A DNA stretch of 53,360 bases from Anaerolineae bacterium. Lineage in GTDB: Bacteria; Chloroflexota; Anaerolineae; Anaerolineales; Villigracilaceae. Position numbers and translations under genes: made by a program. The stretch lies in contig JAFLCE010000018.1 in assembly GCA_017303655.1 (NCBI GenBank), forward strand, positions 1 to 53,360. The letters are read 5' to 3'. This document shows, piece by piece, positions 15,292-24,520 of the stretch (positions are counted from its first letter, which is position 1; the number at the start of each line of letters is the position of its first letter). Under the pieces are notes generated by a model. That model searched no databases, was not told the DNA's origin, and saw nothing but the letters and a program-made list of their open reading frames with translations.

Positions 15292-15321
15292 GCGGGGTTT
15301 CGTGATTATCAGGTTAACAAA

Positions 15322-15360
15322 AAACTGGGCGTGGAGTTACGGTAACTCCACGCCCAGTTT
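15322..15360 (-). terminator. terminator of the argF-rocD-ald-CoA-transferase gene group
   Basis: A 19-base perfect stem (15322-15340 with 15342-15360, core CTGGGCGTGGAGTTAC) lies nine bases after the stop of the CoA-transferase gene. A T-containing stretch follows on the minus strand. Confidence 0.8.
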
Positions 15361-15368
15361 GTATTTCG

Positions 15369-16682
15369 CTACAGGTAGTGAAGCTCTTTTGCCTGTTTTT
15401 GTAACTCATCGTGGAAGATCGGGTTCGCAATTTTGATCAATGCCTGCGCCCGCTGGCGGATGGTTTTGCCATACAGGTCAGCAACGCCGTACTCCGTCAC
15501 CACAAAGCGGACATGATTACGGCTCGTCACTACGCCCGCGCCGAGTTTGAGCATTGCAGAGATTTTACTCACTGGAGTGCCGTCGCGCATGACCGCGGTA
15601 CTTGGCAAAGCAATGATCGGCACGCCGCCTTTGGAGCGTGAAGCCCCATAAATGAAGTCCAACTGCCCGCCGACACCGCTGTACAGCTTGGGACCGATAC
15701 TATCCGCACAGACCTGACCGGTTAAGTCTACCTCAATTGCTGAGTTGACAGCGACCATACGGTCATTTTGGGCAATCACAAATGGGTCGTTCACATATTC
15801 AGTTGGGTGCATTTCGACCATGGGATTGTCATTTACCCAACTATAAAGTTTGGCGGTCCCGAGGATAAAGCCAGCTACGATCTTGCCGGGGTGCAAAGAT
15901 TTGCGGGCATTGGTTAATACGCCTGCATTCACGAGATCAATGACACCGTCTGAAAATAATTCAGTGTGAATGCCAAGATCTTTTTTATCCATAAGAAACT
16001 TCAAGACCGCATCGGGGATCGAGCCGATGCCCAACTGCATGGTTGCTCCATCCGGAATCAAAGCAGCCACATGCCCGGCAATATTTTTGATGATATCTTC
16101 GTTTCCTTCAGATGCCATATTATGCTCGGGGATCGGATAGTTGACCGGCACAATATGGGTCAGGCGGCTTATGTGAATAAAAGAGTCACCCAGGGTGCGC
16201 GGCATCTTTTCATTTACTTCAGCAACAATGATCTTCGCAGATTCAGCAGCAGATTTTGTCAAGCCAACTTCCACGCCTAAGCTGCAAAAGCCATGCTCAT
16301 CCGGCGTGGATACATGAATAAGAGCAACATCCAAAGGCAGGACACCGCGTTTGAATAACAATGGGAATTCCGAAAGCAATACAGGTGTAAAGTCTGCCCG
16401 ACCTTCCTGCACAGCCTTGCGGATATTGGCACTGATGAACATGGAATTCACCCGCAGGTGCCCTTCCATTTCCGGGCTGACGTAATCGGCAGCTCCGACT
16501 GTCAACGCCTGACAGATCTCTACATCCTTCAAGTTGGGAGCATGCCCCACCAGGGCAGCCAAAAGCTGTTTAGGGACAGAAACGTTCCCGGTAAGAAAGA
16601 CTCGGTTGCCCGATTTAATTACTTTAACTGCCTCTTCGGCAGTGGTGACTCGTGATTGGTAAATACTGGTTGTCGCATTCAT
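15369..16682 (-). CDS. acetyl-CoA hydrolase/transferase family protein (4-hydroxybutyrate or acetate CoA-transferase type)
   Basis: The 437-residue protein has the two-domain CoA-transferase layout: RVTTAEEAVKVIKSGNRVFLTG at the start, GATMQLGIGSIPDAV in the middle, then HTELFSDGV, whose Glu is the likely catalytic residue forming the glutamyl-CoA thioester, and GGQLDFIYGASRS. It moves CoA between acyl-CoA and a carboxylate such as acetate. I start at 16682, where AGGAG lies nine bases upstream; the frame opens at 16712, but that would overlap ald. It is ten bases downstream of ald, so probably cotranscribed. Exact acyl specificity is not determinable. Confidence 0.85.
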   Translation of the reverse strand: MNATTSIYQSRVTTAEEAVKVIKSGNRVFLTGNVSVPKQLLAALVGHAPNLKDVEICQALTVGAADYVSPEMEGHLRVNSMFISANIRKAVQEGRADFTPVLLSEFPLLFKRGVLPLDVALIHVSTPDEHGFCSLGVEVGLTKSAAESAKIIVAEVNEKMPRTLGDSFIHISRLTHIVPVNYPIPEHNMASEGNEDIIKNIAGHVAALIPDGATMQLGIGSIPDAVLKFLMDKKDLGIHTELFSDGVIDLVNAGVLTNARKSLHPGKIVAGFILGTAKLYSWVNDNPMVEMHPTEYVNDPFVIAQNDRMVAVNSAIEVDLTGQVCADSIGPKLYSGVGGQLDFIYGASRSKGGVPIIALPSTAVMRDGTPVSKISAMLKLGAGVVTSRNHVRFVVTEYGVADLYGKTIRQRAQALIKIANPIFHDELQKQAKELHYL

Positions 16683-16692
16683 GTCTATACTC

Positions 16693-17769
16693 CTATGCGC
16701 CCAACCGAACAAGGTGCACTAATTTGCCTTGATGTGCGTTGATCGCAGCTTCAATGGCAGTATTCTGTTTGATTGCAGTCTCGATCCCGCGATTTGCTAT
16801 TTCAGCAATAAATGGGATGGCGGAATTTACGAACACATGGCTCGCTGTTCTTGCCACCACACTGGGAATATTTGGGACGCAATAATGTACTATGTTTTCT
16901 TCAATAAAGATCGGGTTATCATGCGTAGTCGGGCGTGAAGTTTCCACGCACCCGCCTTGATCAATGCTAACATCGATGATGACCGAGCGCGGCTTCATCG
17001 CGCGTACCATCTCACGCGTTACAAGGACCGGTGCTCGCTGTCCACTGACCAAGACAGCTCCCACCAGCACATCTGCATAACGGATGGCGCGTTCAATATT
17101 TCGAGGTGTGGCAAACATCGTCACAACATGCTGAAGACGCTCGGAAATCTTCTCAAGCGCCGCCATGTTATTGTCTAATACAGTCACATGCGCCCCCGCT
17201 CCAAGCATCGCCCGTGCTGCCGATGTACCCACCTCGCCGGCACCAAGAATGACCACTTCAGCCGGAGGAACACCCGGCACGCCGCTTAGCAAAATGCCTT
17301 TGCCGCCTCGATTGGTCTGAAGGAAACGTGCCGCAAATTGTGACACCATCGAACCACAGATCATGCTAAACGGGCGCAAAACAGCCAACCCACCCACTGC
17401 ATCTTTAATTTGCTCGTACGCCAGAGCTGTAATTTTCTTTTCCAACAACAGATCGATCTGGTCTTGTGAACTTGAAGCGAGATGCAAGAACCCGGCAAGA
17501 ATGGCACCTTCATTTAGCCATTCCAATTCCTGAGGGACCGGGCGGGCGATCTTCAAAAGAAAATCGGCTCTACCAAAGACTTCCTCTGCAGAAAATGCGA
17601 TCCGCGCTCCAATGCGTTCATATTCTTGATCGCTAAACCCTGCGCTTTTTCCCGCCTCATGCTCAATAAATACCTGATGCCCAGCCTGGGCAAGAATCTC
17701 AACGCCTGCTGGGGATAACCCGACCCGATACTCGAACGGGCGGCTTTCTTTTGGAATTCCTATGTACAT
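16693..17769 (-). CDS. ald: alanine dehydrogenase
   Basis: The start at 17769 (MYIGIPKES) follows GGAGGT and gives 358 residues, close to the usual 370. Motifs are the substrate region RVGLSPAGVEIL, K/H-containing EQIKDAVGGLAVLRPFS, the Rossmann motif VVILGAGEVGTSAARAMLGAGA, DVSIDQGGCVETSRPTTHDNPIF and HYCVPNIPSVVARTAS. The enzyme interconverts L-alanine and pyruvate plus ammonium with NAD in the cytoplasm. It lies between rocD and the CoA-transferase gene. A terminator-like hairpin directly precedes its ribosome site, so its expression may be partly separated from rocD. Confidence 0.92.
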   Translation of the reverse strand: MYIGIPKESRPFEYRVGLSPAGVEILAQAGHQVFIEHEAGKSAGFSDQEYERIGARIAFSAEEVFGRADFLLKIARPVPQELEWLNEGAILAGFLHLASSSQDQIDLLLEKKITALAYEQIKDAVGGLAVLRPFSMICGSMVSQFAARFLQTNRGGKGILLSGVPGVPPAEVVILGAGEVGTSAARAMLGAGAHVTVLDNNMAALEKISERLQHVVTMFATPRNIERAIRYADVLVGAVLVSGQRAPVLVTREMVRAMKPRSVIIDVSIDQGGCVETSRPTTHDNPIFIEENIVHYCVPNIPSVVARTASHVFVNSAIPFIAEIANRGIETAIKQNTAIEAAINAHQGKLVHLVRLGA

Positions 17770-17780
17770 GGTGTACCTCC

Positions 17781-17819
17781 ATAAAAAGACCCTAGAGGCT
17801 TCCAAATCCTTTAGGGTCT
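17781..17819 (-). terminator. intercistronic terminator or attenuator between rocD and ald
   Basis: On the minus strand AGACCCTA...AGG pairs with CCT...TAGGGTCT (outer arms 17819-17812 and 17794-17787) and is followed by TTTTTAT. The T-run leads within a few bases into the ald ribosome site, so read-through would be needed for rocD-ald cotranscription. Confidence 0.65.
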
Positions 17820-17827
17820 GGTTTGAT

Positions 17828-19030
17828 TTAGGTCATATTGAGCGTTTCGCGAATCGCTGGAAGCGCCCAATCAATTGTTTCTTTATCAATGACCAAAGGC
17901 GGCGCAAACCGGATGACGTTATCATGCGTCTCTTTGGCAAGGATTCCCTTCGCTTTTAGCGCCTCACAAAAACGGCGCGCCCCACCCGCTTCAGGTTTCA
18001 ATTCCACACCGATCAATAATCCCTTACCGCGCACTTCTTTCACATGCGGGCTGGGAATTTCACTAAGCTGTTCAATAAAATATGTGCCCAACTCTTCAGA
18101 ACGTTCGGCAAGTTTTTCTTCACGCAAGACCCGCAAAGATGCCCGTGCCACAGCCGCCGCCAGCGGATTACCGCCGAAGGTCGAGCCGTGCTCACCCGGT
18201 TGGAATAATCCCAGCACCGGTTTATCTGCAAGGATGGCAGAGACGGGATAAAAACCGCCTGAAAGCGCCTTGCCCAGAATCACAATATCCGGGCGGACGT
18301 TGTCATGATGGGCGGCGAACAGCTTACCCGTGCGTCCCAGCCCGGTTTGAATTTCATCCGAAATATACAAGACGTTATTCTTCTTGCAAATTTCAGCCAC
18401 TTTCTTTAAATAACCTGCCGGAGGTATGATGACGCCCGCCTCACCTTGAATCGGTTCGAGCAAAACTGCCGCCGTATTAGGCGTGATCGCTTTTTCAACA
18501 GCATCGGCATCACCATATTCAACTACGACAAACCCCGGTGTGAACGGACCAAAATCGTCACGATATGATGGCTCGGTAGAAAACGAAATAATAGTAACAG
18601 TCCGCCCGTGGAAATTATTTCCCGCCACAATGATCTCTGCCTGATGGCGCGGCACTTTCTTTACTTGATACGCCCACTTGCGCGCCAGCTTCACCGCAGT
18701 TTCAACTGCTTCGGCACCGCTATTCATAGGCAGGGACATTTCATAACCAGTCATTTCAGAAAGCTCTTTGTACAGCATAGGCAGCTGGTCATTACGAAAT
18801 GCACGTGAGGTTAAGGTAACTTTCTTTGCCTGCTCCAACAAAGCATTCAATATCTCAGGGTGAACATGACCCTGATTTACAGCAGAATATGCGGAGAGAC
18901 AATCGAGATATCTTTTTCCTTCCACATCGTACACCCAGACCCCCTCTGCCTTTTCAATAACAACATCCAAAGGATGATAATTATGTGCACCATATTGCTC
19001 TTCAATGTTAATAAAATCTTGTGTATTCAT
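17828..19030 (-). CDS. rocD: ornithine aminotransferase (ornithine--oxo-acid transaminase)
   Basis: The 400-residue protein (ATG at 19030; a GTG lies two codons upstream, and AAAGG fits the ATG better) matches class III aminotransferases and specifically ornithine aminotransferase. Evidence is [35 protein letters not shown] and [20 protein letters not shown] and [13 protein letters not shown] hold PLP contacts, and [15 protein letters not shown] holds the Schiff-base lysine. It converts ornithine and 2-oxoglutarate to glutamate semialdehyde and glutamate. It lies 59 bases after argF in the same direction, suggesting ornithine utilisation. Acetylornithine aminotransferase is less likely given the N-terminal motif. 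Confidence 0.92.
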   Translation of the reverse strand: MNTQDFINIEEQYGAHNYHPLDVVIEKAEGVWVYDVEGKRYLDCLSAYSAVNQGHVHPEILNALLEQAKKVTLTSRAFRNDQLPMLYKELSEMTGYEMSLPMNSGAEAVETAVKLARKWAYQVKKVPRHQAEIIVAGNNFHGRTVTIISFSTEPSYRDDFGPFTPGFVVVEYGDADAVEKAITPNTAAVLLEPIQGEAGVIIPPAGYLKKVAEICKKNNVLYISDEIQTGLGRTGKLFAAHHDNVRPDIVILGKALSGGFYPVSAILADKPVLGLFQPGEHGSTFGGNPLAAAVARASLRVLREEKLAERSEELGTYFIEQLSEIPSPHVKEVRGKGLLIGVELKPEAGGARRFCEALKAKGILAKETHDNVIRFAPPLVIDKETIDWALPAIRETLNMT

Positions 19031-19089
19031 TTTCACCTTTTAATAAAATATTGTAGAGGCGAGCTGATCTTTCACAAAGCGAGTAACAA

Positions 19090-20016
19090 TTACGCCACAT
19101 CAAACAATCTTGCCAAGATGGCTTTTTGGGCGTGCAAACGGTTATGCGCCTGCTGAAAGATGACGGATTGGGGACCATCTGCCACGTCATCGGTCAATTC
19201 CTGATTACGATGTGCAGGCAGGCAGTGCATCACAATTGCATCTGGGTCGGCTTCGGCGACTAGCCCGGCATTGACCTGATACGGAGGGAAAATCTTTTCA
19301 CGCTTGGCAGATTCCTCTTCCTGCCCCATACTGGTCCAGGTGTCGGTATAAATGACATGCGCCTTCTTAACCGCTTCATGCGGGTCGCGCAGAAAGGTCA
19401 ACTTGCTTTTTGTTTTCTTGGCAATATTTTCACCAATAGCGATAGCCTTCGGGTCAAGGTCATAGCCTTCAGGGCTGGCGAGTGTAAAATTCCAACCCAG
19501 CAAGGCAGAGACATGCAAAAGCGAGACCGCCACATTGTTCCCATCCCCCAGGTAAGTAATATTCAAACCTTTAGATTTCTTGCCGAACTTCTCAATAATA
19601 GTCAACGCATCCGCCATACCCTGACAAGGATGATTGTAGTCGCTTAAACCGTTAATAACGGGAATATCCGCCCACTTTGCAAGCTCCACCACATGCGCAT
19701 GGTCGAAAGTGCGAGCCATCAAGCCTTGTACATAACCGGAAAGCACCCTTGCTACATCCGCAATCGACTCACGTTGACCCAACCCAATCTCATTCGGAGA
19801 AAGATACAAAGCATCACCACCGCAATGTCGCATGGCCATGTCAAATGACACACGCGTTCGCAGGCTCGGCTTCTGAAAGACCATTCCCAACACCTTGCCG
19901 CGGAAGATCGCCTTATTTCCTTTTTTGAAATACTGCTTCTTCAATTTAATGGCAAGATTAAGCAAATCTTTAACTTCGTCGGTTGTGTAATCGGAAATAG
20001 CTAAAAAGTCCTTCAT
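19090..20016 (-). CDS. argF: ornithine carbamoyltransferase
   Basis: The 308-residue length is typical. The carbamoyl phosphate site is S51-L-R-T-R55 ([11 protein letters not shown]), with DHAHV for H-x-Q-like contacts, [16 protein letters not shown], the ornithine loop and the catalytic HCLPAHR near the C-terminus. It makes citrulline from ornithine and carbamoyl phosphate, or the reverse when used catabolically. GGAGAC precedes the ATG. No other arginine biosynthesis gene is present; rocD directly downstream argues for an ornithine-degrading or branch-point context. A palindrome lies 20 bases upstream. Confidence 0.94.
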   Translation of the reverse strand: MKDFLAISDYTTDEVKDLLNLAIKLKKQYFKKGNKAIFRGKVLGMVFQKPSLRTRVSFDMAMRHCGGDALYLSPNEIGLGQRESIADVARVLSGYVQGLMARTFDHAHVVELAKWADIPVINGLSDYNHPCQGMADALTIIEKFGKKSKGLNITYLGDGNNVAVSLLHVSALLGWNFTLASPEGYDLDPKAIAIGENIAKKTKSKLTFLRDPHEAVKKAHVIYTDTWTSMGQEEESAKREKIFPPYQVNAGLVAEADPDAIVMHCLPAHRNQELTDDVADGPQSVIFQQAHNRLHAQKAILARLFDVA

Positions 20017-20036
20017 TTCGTCTCCATGGGGATAAA

Positions 20037-20052
20037 GTATAACTTTTTATAC
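20037..20052. promoter_or_regulatory. palindrome upstream of argF
   Basis: GTATAA (20037-20042) and TTATAC (20047-20052) are perfect inverted arms four bases apart, 20 bases before the argF start. The AT-rich shape resembles an ARG-box half-site pair only loosely. It could be an operator or coincide with the -10 region. Confidence 0.35.
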
Positions 20053-20095
20053 CTATTTTGCCATGTCTCAAGCATCATGCAATTTACATGACAAA

Positions 20096-20998
20096 TTACG
20101 CAGTCCGAACCTTCTTCCAATAGCGCATCAAACCGTCGGCACTCATCGCCACCGGGTTCGAGAGCGAATATGCCCGAACCACATCCTCACTCAGGCTCTT
20201 TACGCGGCTTTCTTCTTCCATCCAATGCGTAAATTCCTCGCGCAGCTCCTCAATAGATGGCTCACGCGCCATAACAACTTCCAACCATTTTTCCATCGAC
20301 GCCAGCGTCTCATCCAACGTGTTCAAATGCCAGTCCACATCTTCATACATCCCAAAATGCGTCGGCGCAACACGAGCGATTTTCAATCCACGCAAATGTG
20401 CCAGACTTTCACGCCAGCGTCCAAAATGAAGTTCGGGTGGCGGCATAGGCGCCCGCAAATATTGGTAGCCGGGAATTCGCACCCCGCCCACATCACCGCA
20501 AAAACATACATCTTCAAAAATATAGGAGAAATGATGTTCAGCATGCCCCGGAGTATTCACAGGCAAAAAGCGTAAGTTGCCGATGACGATCTCTTCCGCA
20601 TCATTCGGAACTGTGAGCTGATTCTGCGCTACAGGCAGAAACTCCCCCCAAAGTTGATCCATCCTATCTCCATAAATGCGAGTGGCGCTGGCAATCAATT
20701 TTTCAGGGTTCAGCAAATGCGGCGCACCCAGTGGATGCACGTAAATCTGCGCGCCTTGCTGCGATAACCAGCCCGCCGCCCCAGCATGGTCGAGATGAAT
20801 GTGAGTTAGCAAGACGTGTGTCAGGTTTCGGGGAGATAAGCCTTCTTTCGCAAGACCAGCTTCCAGCGCGGGAAGAGTCGAGCCGGGTCCACTTTCCACC
20901 AATATTACAGCATCCCCATGTTGAATTAAATAAGAAGCGATTGCTTGAGTCTTTCCTTGAAAATTTAGATCGATGGTAATAATTCGGGTGTTTGCCAT
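20096..20998 (-). CDS. MBL-fold metallohydrolase
   Basis: The 300-residue protein has the metallo-beta-lactamase motif HIHLDHAGAAG (H66, H68, D70, H71), then NTPGHAEHHFSYIFED with the third metal histidine, and later APTHFGMYEDVDWHLNTL with the last one. This is the dinuclear metal site of glyoxalase II-like hydrolases. There is no signal peptide, so it is cytoplasmic. The substrate is not identifiable; the ESGPGSTLPAL segment is typical of the broad YflN/GloB-like group. Its start overlaps the upstream DUF58 gene by 34 bases, indicating a shared transcript. Confidence 0.85.
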   Translation of the reverse strand: MANTRIITIDLNFQGKTQAIASYLIQHGDAVILVESGPGSTLPALEAGLAKEGLSPRNLTHVLLTHIHLDHAGAAGWLSQQGAQIYVHPLGAPHLLNPEKLIASATRIYGDRMDQLWGEFLPVAQNQLTVPNDAEEIVIGNLRFLPVNTPGHAEHHFSYIFEDVCFCGDVGGVRIPGYQYLRAPMPPPELHFGRWRESLAHLRGLKIARVAPTHFGMYEDVDWHLNTLDETLASMEKWLEVVMAREPSIEELREEFTHWMEEESRVKSLSEDVVRAYSLSNPVAMSADGLMRYWKKVRTA

Positions 20999-22284
20999 GC
21001 ACGCATATCCTTGGAATTGAAATTAAAAGATAATCCTGAAAGAGTTTGAGGAAGATCAGCACCACAATCGACCGTGATGACCGGGATGCGGCGCTCGCGC
21101 AGAGAAGCCATTAATTCATCGGTTCCAGTTGGACCGTTGAAAGTAATGGCATTCAATAAAACAACAATTGGAGATACAGAACGAAAGAGTAGATCATCCA
21201 CTGCCTGAAGCAGGTCTGGACGGATGGTGGGCGTAATAAGAATGACGCTTGAGCCTTGCGGCAAAAGAGCGGCTTGTGTAGAAACCAATCCGGCAATCGA
21301 AAGATCTCCGTCGGCTTCGACAAAGGCGAGTGTTTCCAATATCTTCGCCTCCTGTCTTTCGCTGCGTTCTGCTGGAAGGACATGCAGGGTTTGACCGGCA
21401 CTAGCATATCCCACCGCGCGGCGCTGCCGAATAAAATAGTGCGCAAGCGAAGCCCCAATACTGACGGAGTATTCAAGTGTGGATGGCGGCAGAGAGATCT
21501 TTGGGCGTTTTGTAAATATCATCTCCTGGATCAACATCTCTTCCTGCCGATACGGTTTTTGAGAGTGGGCTTTTTTTTGCAGATCAAGATAGATCCAGAT
21601 CTCTGCTTGCGGGTCCTGTTCAAATTCCTTAACCATTAATTTATTACGGCGAGCGCTTGTGTTCCAGTGAATCCGTTTCATGGCATCGCCGTGAACATAT
21701 TCACGTACACCCGCAGCATGCGGTGTAATATCTGATGACTTCTGTCGAATTACCTGTCCCCCAGTCAACAAGCCTTGTGGCGCGGGAAAGGAACGGATCT
21801 CATGGATCATAGGGAATACGATCAGCAGATCCTTTGGCTGAAACGTCCGCACCTGTGTAAACAGTCCGAACGGATCCCCGGTAATAACACGTGTGGGACC
21901 TAGTTTAAAACTTCCCCGGCGAGTAAGCCAGGTTCGGGCAGTGTATCCACGAATTTGACGCCCCATGACCAATGTGAACAACCGTGACCCCGAAGCTGCC
22001 GGAAGCGTGGAGTTATTTAATATCTCGATCCACGGCGCGGGCAAACGCCCTATATTAGCAAGTTTGAAACTCTCCTCGAATACATCACCGACATTGGCTC
22101 GTAATTCGCGTGAGCTTCTTTCAAGGGTCAGGTTTCTAGAAACCAAGTCAGTCCAAATCCACGCCAATAAAGCCAAAGATATGCTGCTATATAGGAATCT
22201 TGAATAAATTGGCGCTCCATTGACGAGGATGCCAATTGCCCCACCAACGAACAATATGAGGAACAGGATACGCCCAGCCTTCAT
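20965..22284 (-). CDS. DUF58 domain-containing membrane protein
   Basis: The 439-residue protein has two N-terminal transmembrane helices (about 5-24 and 28-47). A long extracytoplasmic or beta-rich region follows, then the DUF58 core ITPHAAGVREYVHGDAMKR and IHWNTSARRNKLMVKEFEQ, after which comes the von Willebrand A-like region IWIYLDLQKKA. DUF58 proteins are almost always encoded with MoxR ATPases, as here (five bases downstream of the MoxR stop), and are thought to act with them in metal-dependent assembly or stress functions at the membrane. The usual transglutaminase partner is not present; an MBL hydrolase occupies that position. Confidence 0.88.
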   Translation of the reverse strand: MKAGRILFLILFVGGAIGILVNGAPIYSRFLYSSISLALLAWIWTDLVSRNLTLERSSRELRANVGDVFEESFKLANIGRLPAPWIEILNNSTLPAASGSRLFTLVMGRQIRGYTARTWLTRRGSFKLGPTRVITGDPFGLFTQVRTFQPKDLLIVFPMIHEIRSFPAPQGLLTGGQVIRQKSSDITPHAAGVREYVHGDAMKRIHWNTSARRNKLMVKEFEQDPQAEIWIYLDLQKKAHSQKPYRQEEMLIQEMIFTKRPKISLPPSTLEYSVSIGASLAHYFIRQRRAVGYASAGQTLHVLPAERSERQEAKILETLAFVEADGDLSIAGLVSTQAALLPQGSSVILITPTIRPDLLQAVDDLLFRSVSPIVVLLNAITFNGPTGTDELMASLRERRIPVITVDCGADLPQTLSGLSFNFNSKDMRAWQTPELLPSI

Positions 22285-22289
22285 CTAAC

Positions 22290-23249
22290 CTATTCCTTTG
22301 CCGCTTCGTATGCCCCACCGGGCGCAGGTGTGGATAATACGATTTCCTGCACGATCCGGTCTGAACTGACGTCCCGCAACCGGGCGGCAGCACTGACGAT
22401 GATGCGGTGCGCCAACACGGCAACAGCCAGGGCTTTGACATCATCCGGCAGGACGTGGTCACGTCCATGTAAAGCGGCACGAGCCTGACTGGCACGTCCC
22501 AGGAAGAGGCTTCCACGCGGGCTCGCGCCTAGATATACATCCTGACTCTGACGAGTACGCGTACTTAGGTCTACAATATATCTCTTTACTGCCGGAGAAA
22601 TATAGATCTTGCGCGCAGCTTCGCTCATTTGAATAACATCCGCGCCTGAGGCTACAGCCGTCAGCGCTTCAATCGGGTGCTGCAATTGTTGGTCATCCAT
22701 GATGCGGACTTCATCTGCCAGACTGGGATATCCCAAACGCATGCGCAAAAGGAAACGGTCTAATTGCGCTTCGGGAAGAGGAAATGTGCCCTCATACTCA
22801 ATTGGGTTCTGGGTGGCAAGCACCATATAGGGTTTGGGCATGGGATGTGTCGTTCCATCCACGGTCACCTGACGCTCTTCCATGGCTTCCAACAAGGCAG
22901 CTTGAGTCTTCGGAGTAGCACGATTGATCTCATCTGCCAAGACGATCTGCCCAATGATCGGTCCGGGACGGAATTCGAATTGGTTCTTTTGCTGGTTATA
23001 AATCGAAACCCCGGTCACATCACTTGGCAACATGTCTGGCGTAAACTGGATTCTGTTAAAGATACAATCCAGCGAACGCGCCAGGCTACGCGCCAGCATG
23101 GTCTTCCCAACGCCGGGAACGTCCTCAATTAACACATGCCCCTGACACAGCAAACCGATCACAACCAATTCAAGCGACTGCCGTTTACCGACAATAACCC
23201 GCTCCAAGCTCCCGATCAGCCGTTCACCAAACTCTTTTACATCCGCCAT
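22290..23249 (-). CDS. MoxR-family AAA+ ATPase
   Basis: The 319-residue protein shows Walker A VPGVGKTM (about 41-48), Walker B LADEINRA, sensor 1 [24 protein letters not shown], and C-terminal lid motifs [19 protein letters not shown] and [17 protein letters not shown]. MoxR ATPases are chaperone-like enzymes that help assemble or activate protein complexes, usually with von Willebrand A or DUF58 partners. It heads the three-gene minus-strand operon with DUF58 and MBL genes. AAAGGAAA precedes the ATG. Confidence 0.93.
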   Translation of the reverse strand: MADVKEFGERLIGSLERVIVGKRQSLELVVIGLLCQGHVLIEDVPGVGKTMLARSLARSLDCIFNRIQFTPDMLPSDVTGVSIYNQQKNQFEFRPGPIIGQIVLADEINRATPKTQAALLEAMEERQVTVDGTTHPMPKPYMVLATQNPIEYEGTFPLPEAQLDRFLLRMRLGYPSLADEVRIMDDQQLQHPIEALTAVASGADVIQMSEAARKIYISPAVKRYIVDLSTRTRQSQDVYLGASPRGSLFLGRASQARAALHGRDHVLPDDVKALAVAVLAHRIIVSAAARLRDVSSDRIVQEIVLSTPAPGGAYEAAKE

Positions 23250-23388
23250 TGTAAATTTCCTTTCGCATGAGATAGGTCGATTCTATCATGCGCACCATAG
23301 CAAAGGGAAACACTACAGTAGGGTTTTTAGTCCCCTAGCGCAAAGCCATACCATTGTTTTTGTATCTTTAACAGTTGAGCAAATCGTG

Positions 23389-23394
23389 TATAAT
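23389..23394 (+). promoter_or_regulatory. -10 element of the tRNA-Arg gene
   Basis: A perfect TATAAT ends nine bases before the tRNA 5' end. The -35 region is weak (TTTAAC or CTTTAA at 16-17 bases). Confidence 0.5.
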
Positions 23395-23403
23395 CGCGGT
23401 CAC

Positions 23404-23476
23404 GCCCCAGTAGCTCAATGGATAGAGCGGCTGACTTCGGATCAGTAGGTTGTGGGTTCGACTCCTGCCTGGGGCG
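23404..23476 (+). tRNA. tRNA-Arg (anticodon UCG)
   Basis: The acceptor arms GCCCCAG and CTGGGGC pair fully. The D arm is GCTC/GAGC, the anticodon arm GCTGA/TCAGT encloses the loop CTTCGGA with anticodon TCG, and the T loop is TTCGACT. The discriminator base is G. CCA is not encoded. It reads CGA, and CGG by wobble. It stands alone on the plus strand. Confidence 0.95.
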
Positions 23477-23568
23477 CCTTGTTTTTTAAGTCTATACAAA
23501 AGTTTTATCAGATGTTTTCTACCGGGGTGCTATAGTCTATCTTTGTGGTCAAGGTGATTTTTACCATT

Positions 23569-24462
23569 ATGAAAAAGTTAGTTTCCTATATCAAAAAGCC
23601 GGATTTATTTCAGCGCTTATGGAAGAAATTTCTTTCACTTTTTTTCTTTGAGCAATGGTCACTACTGATCTCAAATACCAGCAATGGGGTACCTGTCTCT
23701 TGGAGTAACTTCAAACTATTAGCGCCTCCTAAAGACCGTTTTTGGGCAGATCCATTTTTGTGGAAAAAGAACGGCGAACAATATGTTTTTTTTGAAGAAC
23801 TACCTTTTGAGACCATGAAAGGACATATCTCTTGTTTAAAGATTGATCAAGAGATGAATATTGTCTCAAATCAAGTTGTACTTGAGCGCCCATATCACCT
23901 TTCTTATCCATTCCTCTTCGAATATCGTGATCAACTCTATATGCTGCCTGAAACAAAGCAAAACAACGAGATCGAACTCTATCAATGTCAAAGGTTCCCT
24001 GATGAATGGCAAAAGGTATCAACCCTTATTCCAAACATCCAGGCAGTCGATTCAACTCTGCTAGAATGGAATAATAAGTGGTGGCTATTTACAAATGTTG
24101 CCAAAGCAGGTGGAAATGCGTATGACAGTTTGTATCTTTTCTTTGCAGATTCACCGCTTTCAACCACTTGGACTCCGCATCCTCTGAACCCAGTCGTGCA
24201 GGACGTAAAGCGTGCCCGCCCAGCAGGAAACATCGTTAAGTTGGATAATTCACTTATCCGCCCATCTCAAGATTGTTCTGTGCGCTATGGCTTTGCGATT
24301 AATTTCAATCGCATTGATATTCTTTCTGAGACAGAATATAAAGAAACCCTCCTTAATTCTTTTTTGCCTCCTAAAAATGACAAGTCCATTCTTGCGACCC
24401 ATACATGGAATCAGCTTGGTAATTTACAAGTCATTGATGCTGAGTATTGGAGAAGAAGATAA
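23569..24462 (+). CDS. beta-propeller protein related to the GIPC glucosamine transferase N-terminal domain
   Basis: The 297-residue product (ATG at 23569; a GTG at 23545 is also in frame) contains repeated blades with aromatic-acidic signatures. Examples are DRFWADPFLWKKNGEQYVFFEE, SYPFLFEYRDQLYMLPETKQN, VDSTLLEWNNKWWLFTN, and RARPAGNIV with IRPSQDCSVRYG. This pattern is known from the five-bladed propeller found at the N-terminus of plant glucosamine inositolphosphorylceramide transferase and in bacterial sugar-modification loci, and resembles GH43-type propellers. The catalytic role is uncertain. No signal peptide is clear. It is convergent with the beta-helix gene and shares its terminator. 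Confidence 0.6.
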   Translation: MKKLVSYIKKPDLFQRLWKKFLSLFFFEQWSLLISNTSNGVPVSWSNFKLLAPPKDRFWADPFLWKKNGEQYVFFEELPFETMKGHISCLKIDQEMNIVSNQVVLERPYHLSYPFLFEYRDQLYMLPETKQNNEIELYQCQRFPDEWQKVSTLIPNIQAVDSTLLEWNNKWWLFTNVAKAGGNAYDSLYLFFADSPLSTTWTPHPLNPVVQDVKRARPAGNIVKLDNSLIRPSQDCSVRYGFAINFNRIDILSETEYKETLLNSFLPPKNDKSILATHTWNQLGNLQVIDAEYWRRR

Positions 24463-24483
24463 ATTAATTCTATTTGAAAAATC

Positions 24484-24519
24484 AAAAACTCCCGCTATTA
24501 GCATAGCGGGAGTTTTTTT
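24484..24519. terminator. bidirectional intrinsic terminator
   Basis: ACTCCCGCTAT and ATAGCGGGAGT pair perfectly around TAGC. A-rich sequence precedes and a seven-T run follows, so it works as a terminator on both strands. It serves the convergent propeller and beta-helix genes. Confidence 0.92.
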
Positions 24520-24520
24520 A

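Noticed and set aside
17828-19030. argD (acetylornithine aminotransferase)
   Set aside because: The N-terminal YGAHNYHPL and [13 protein letters not shown] blocks are characteristic of ornithine aminotransferase.
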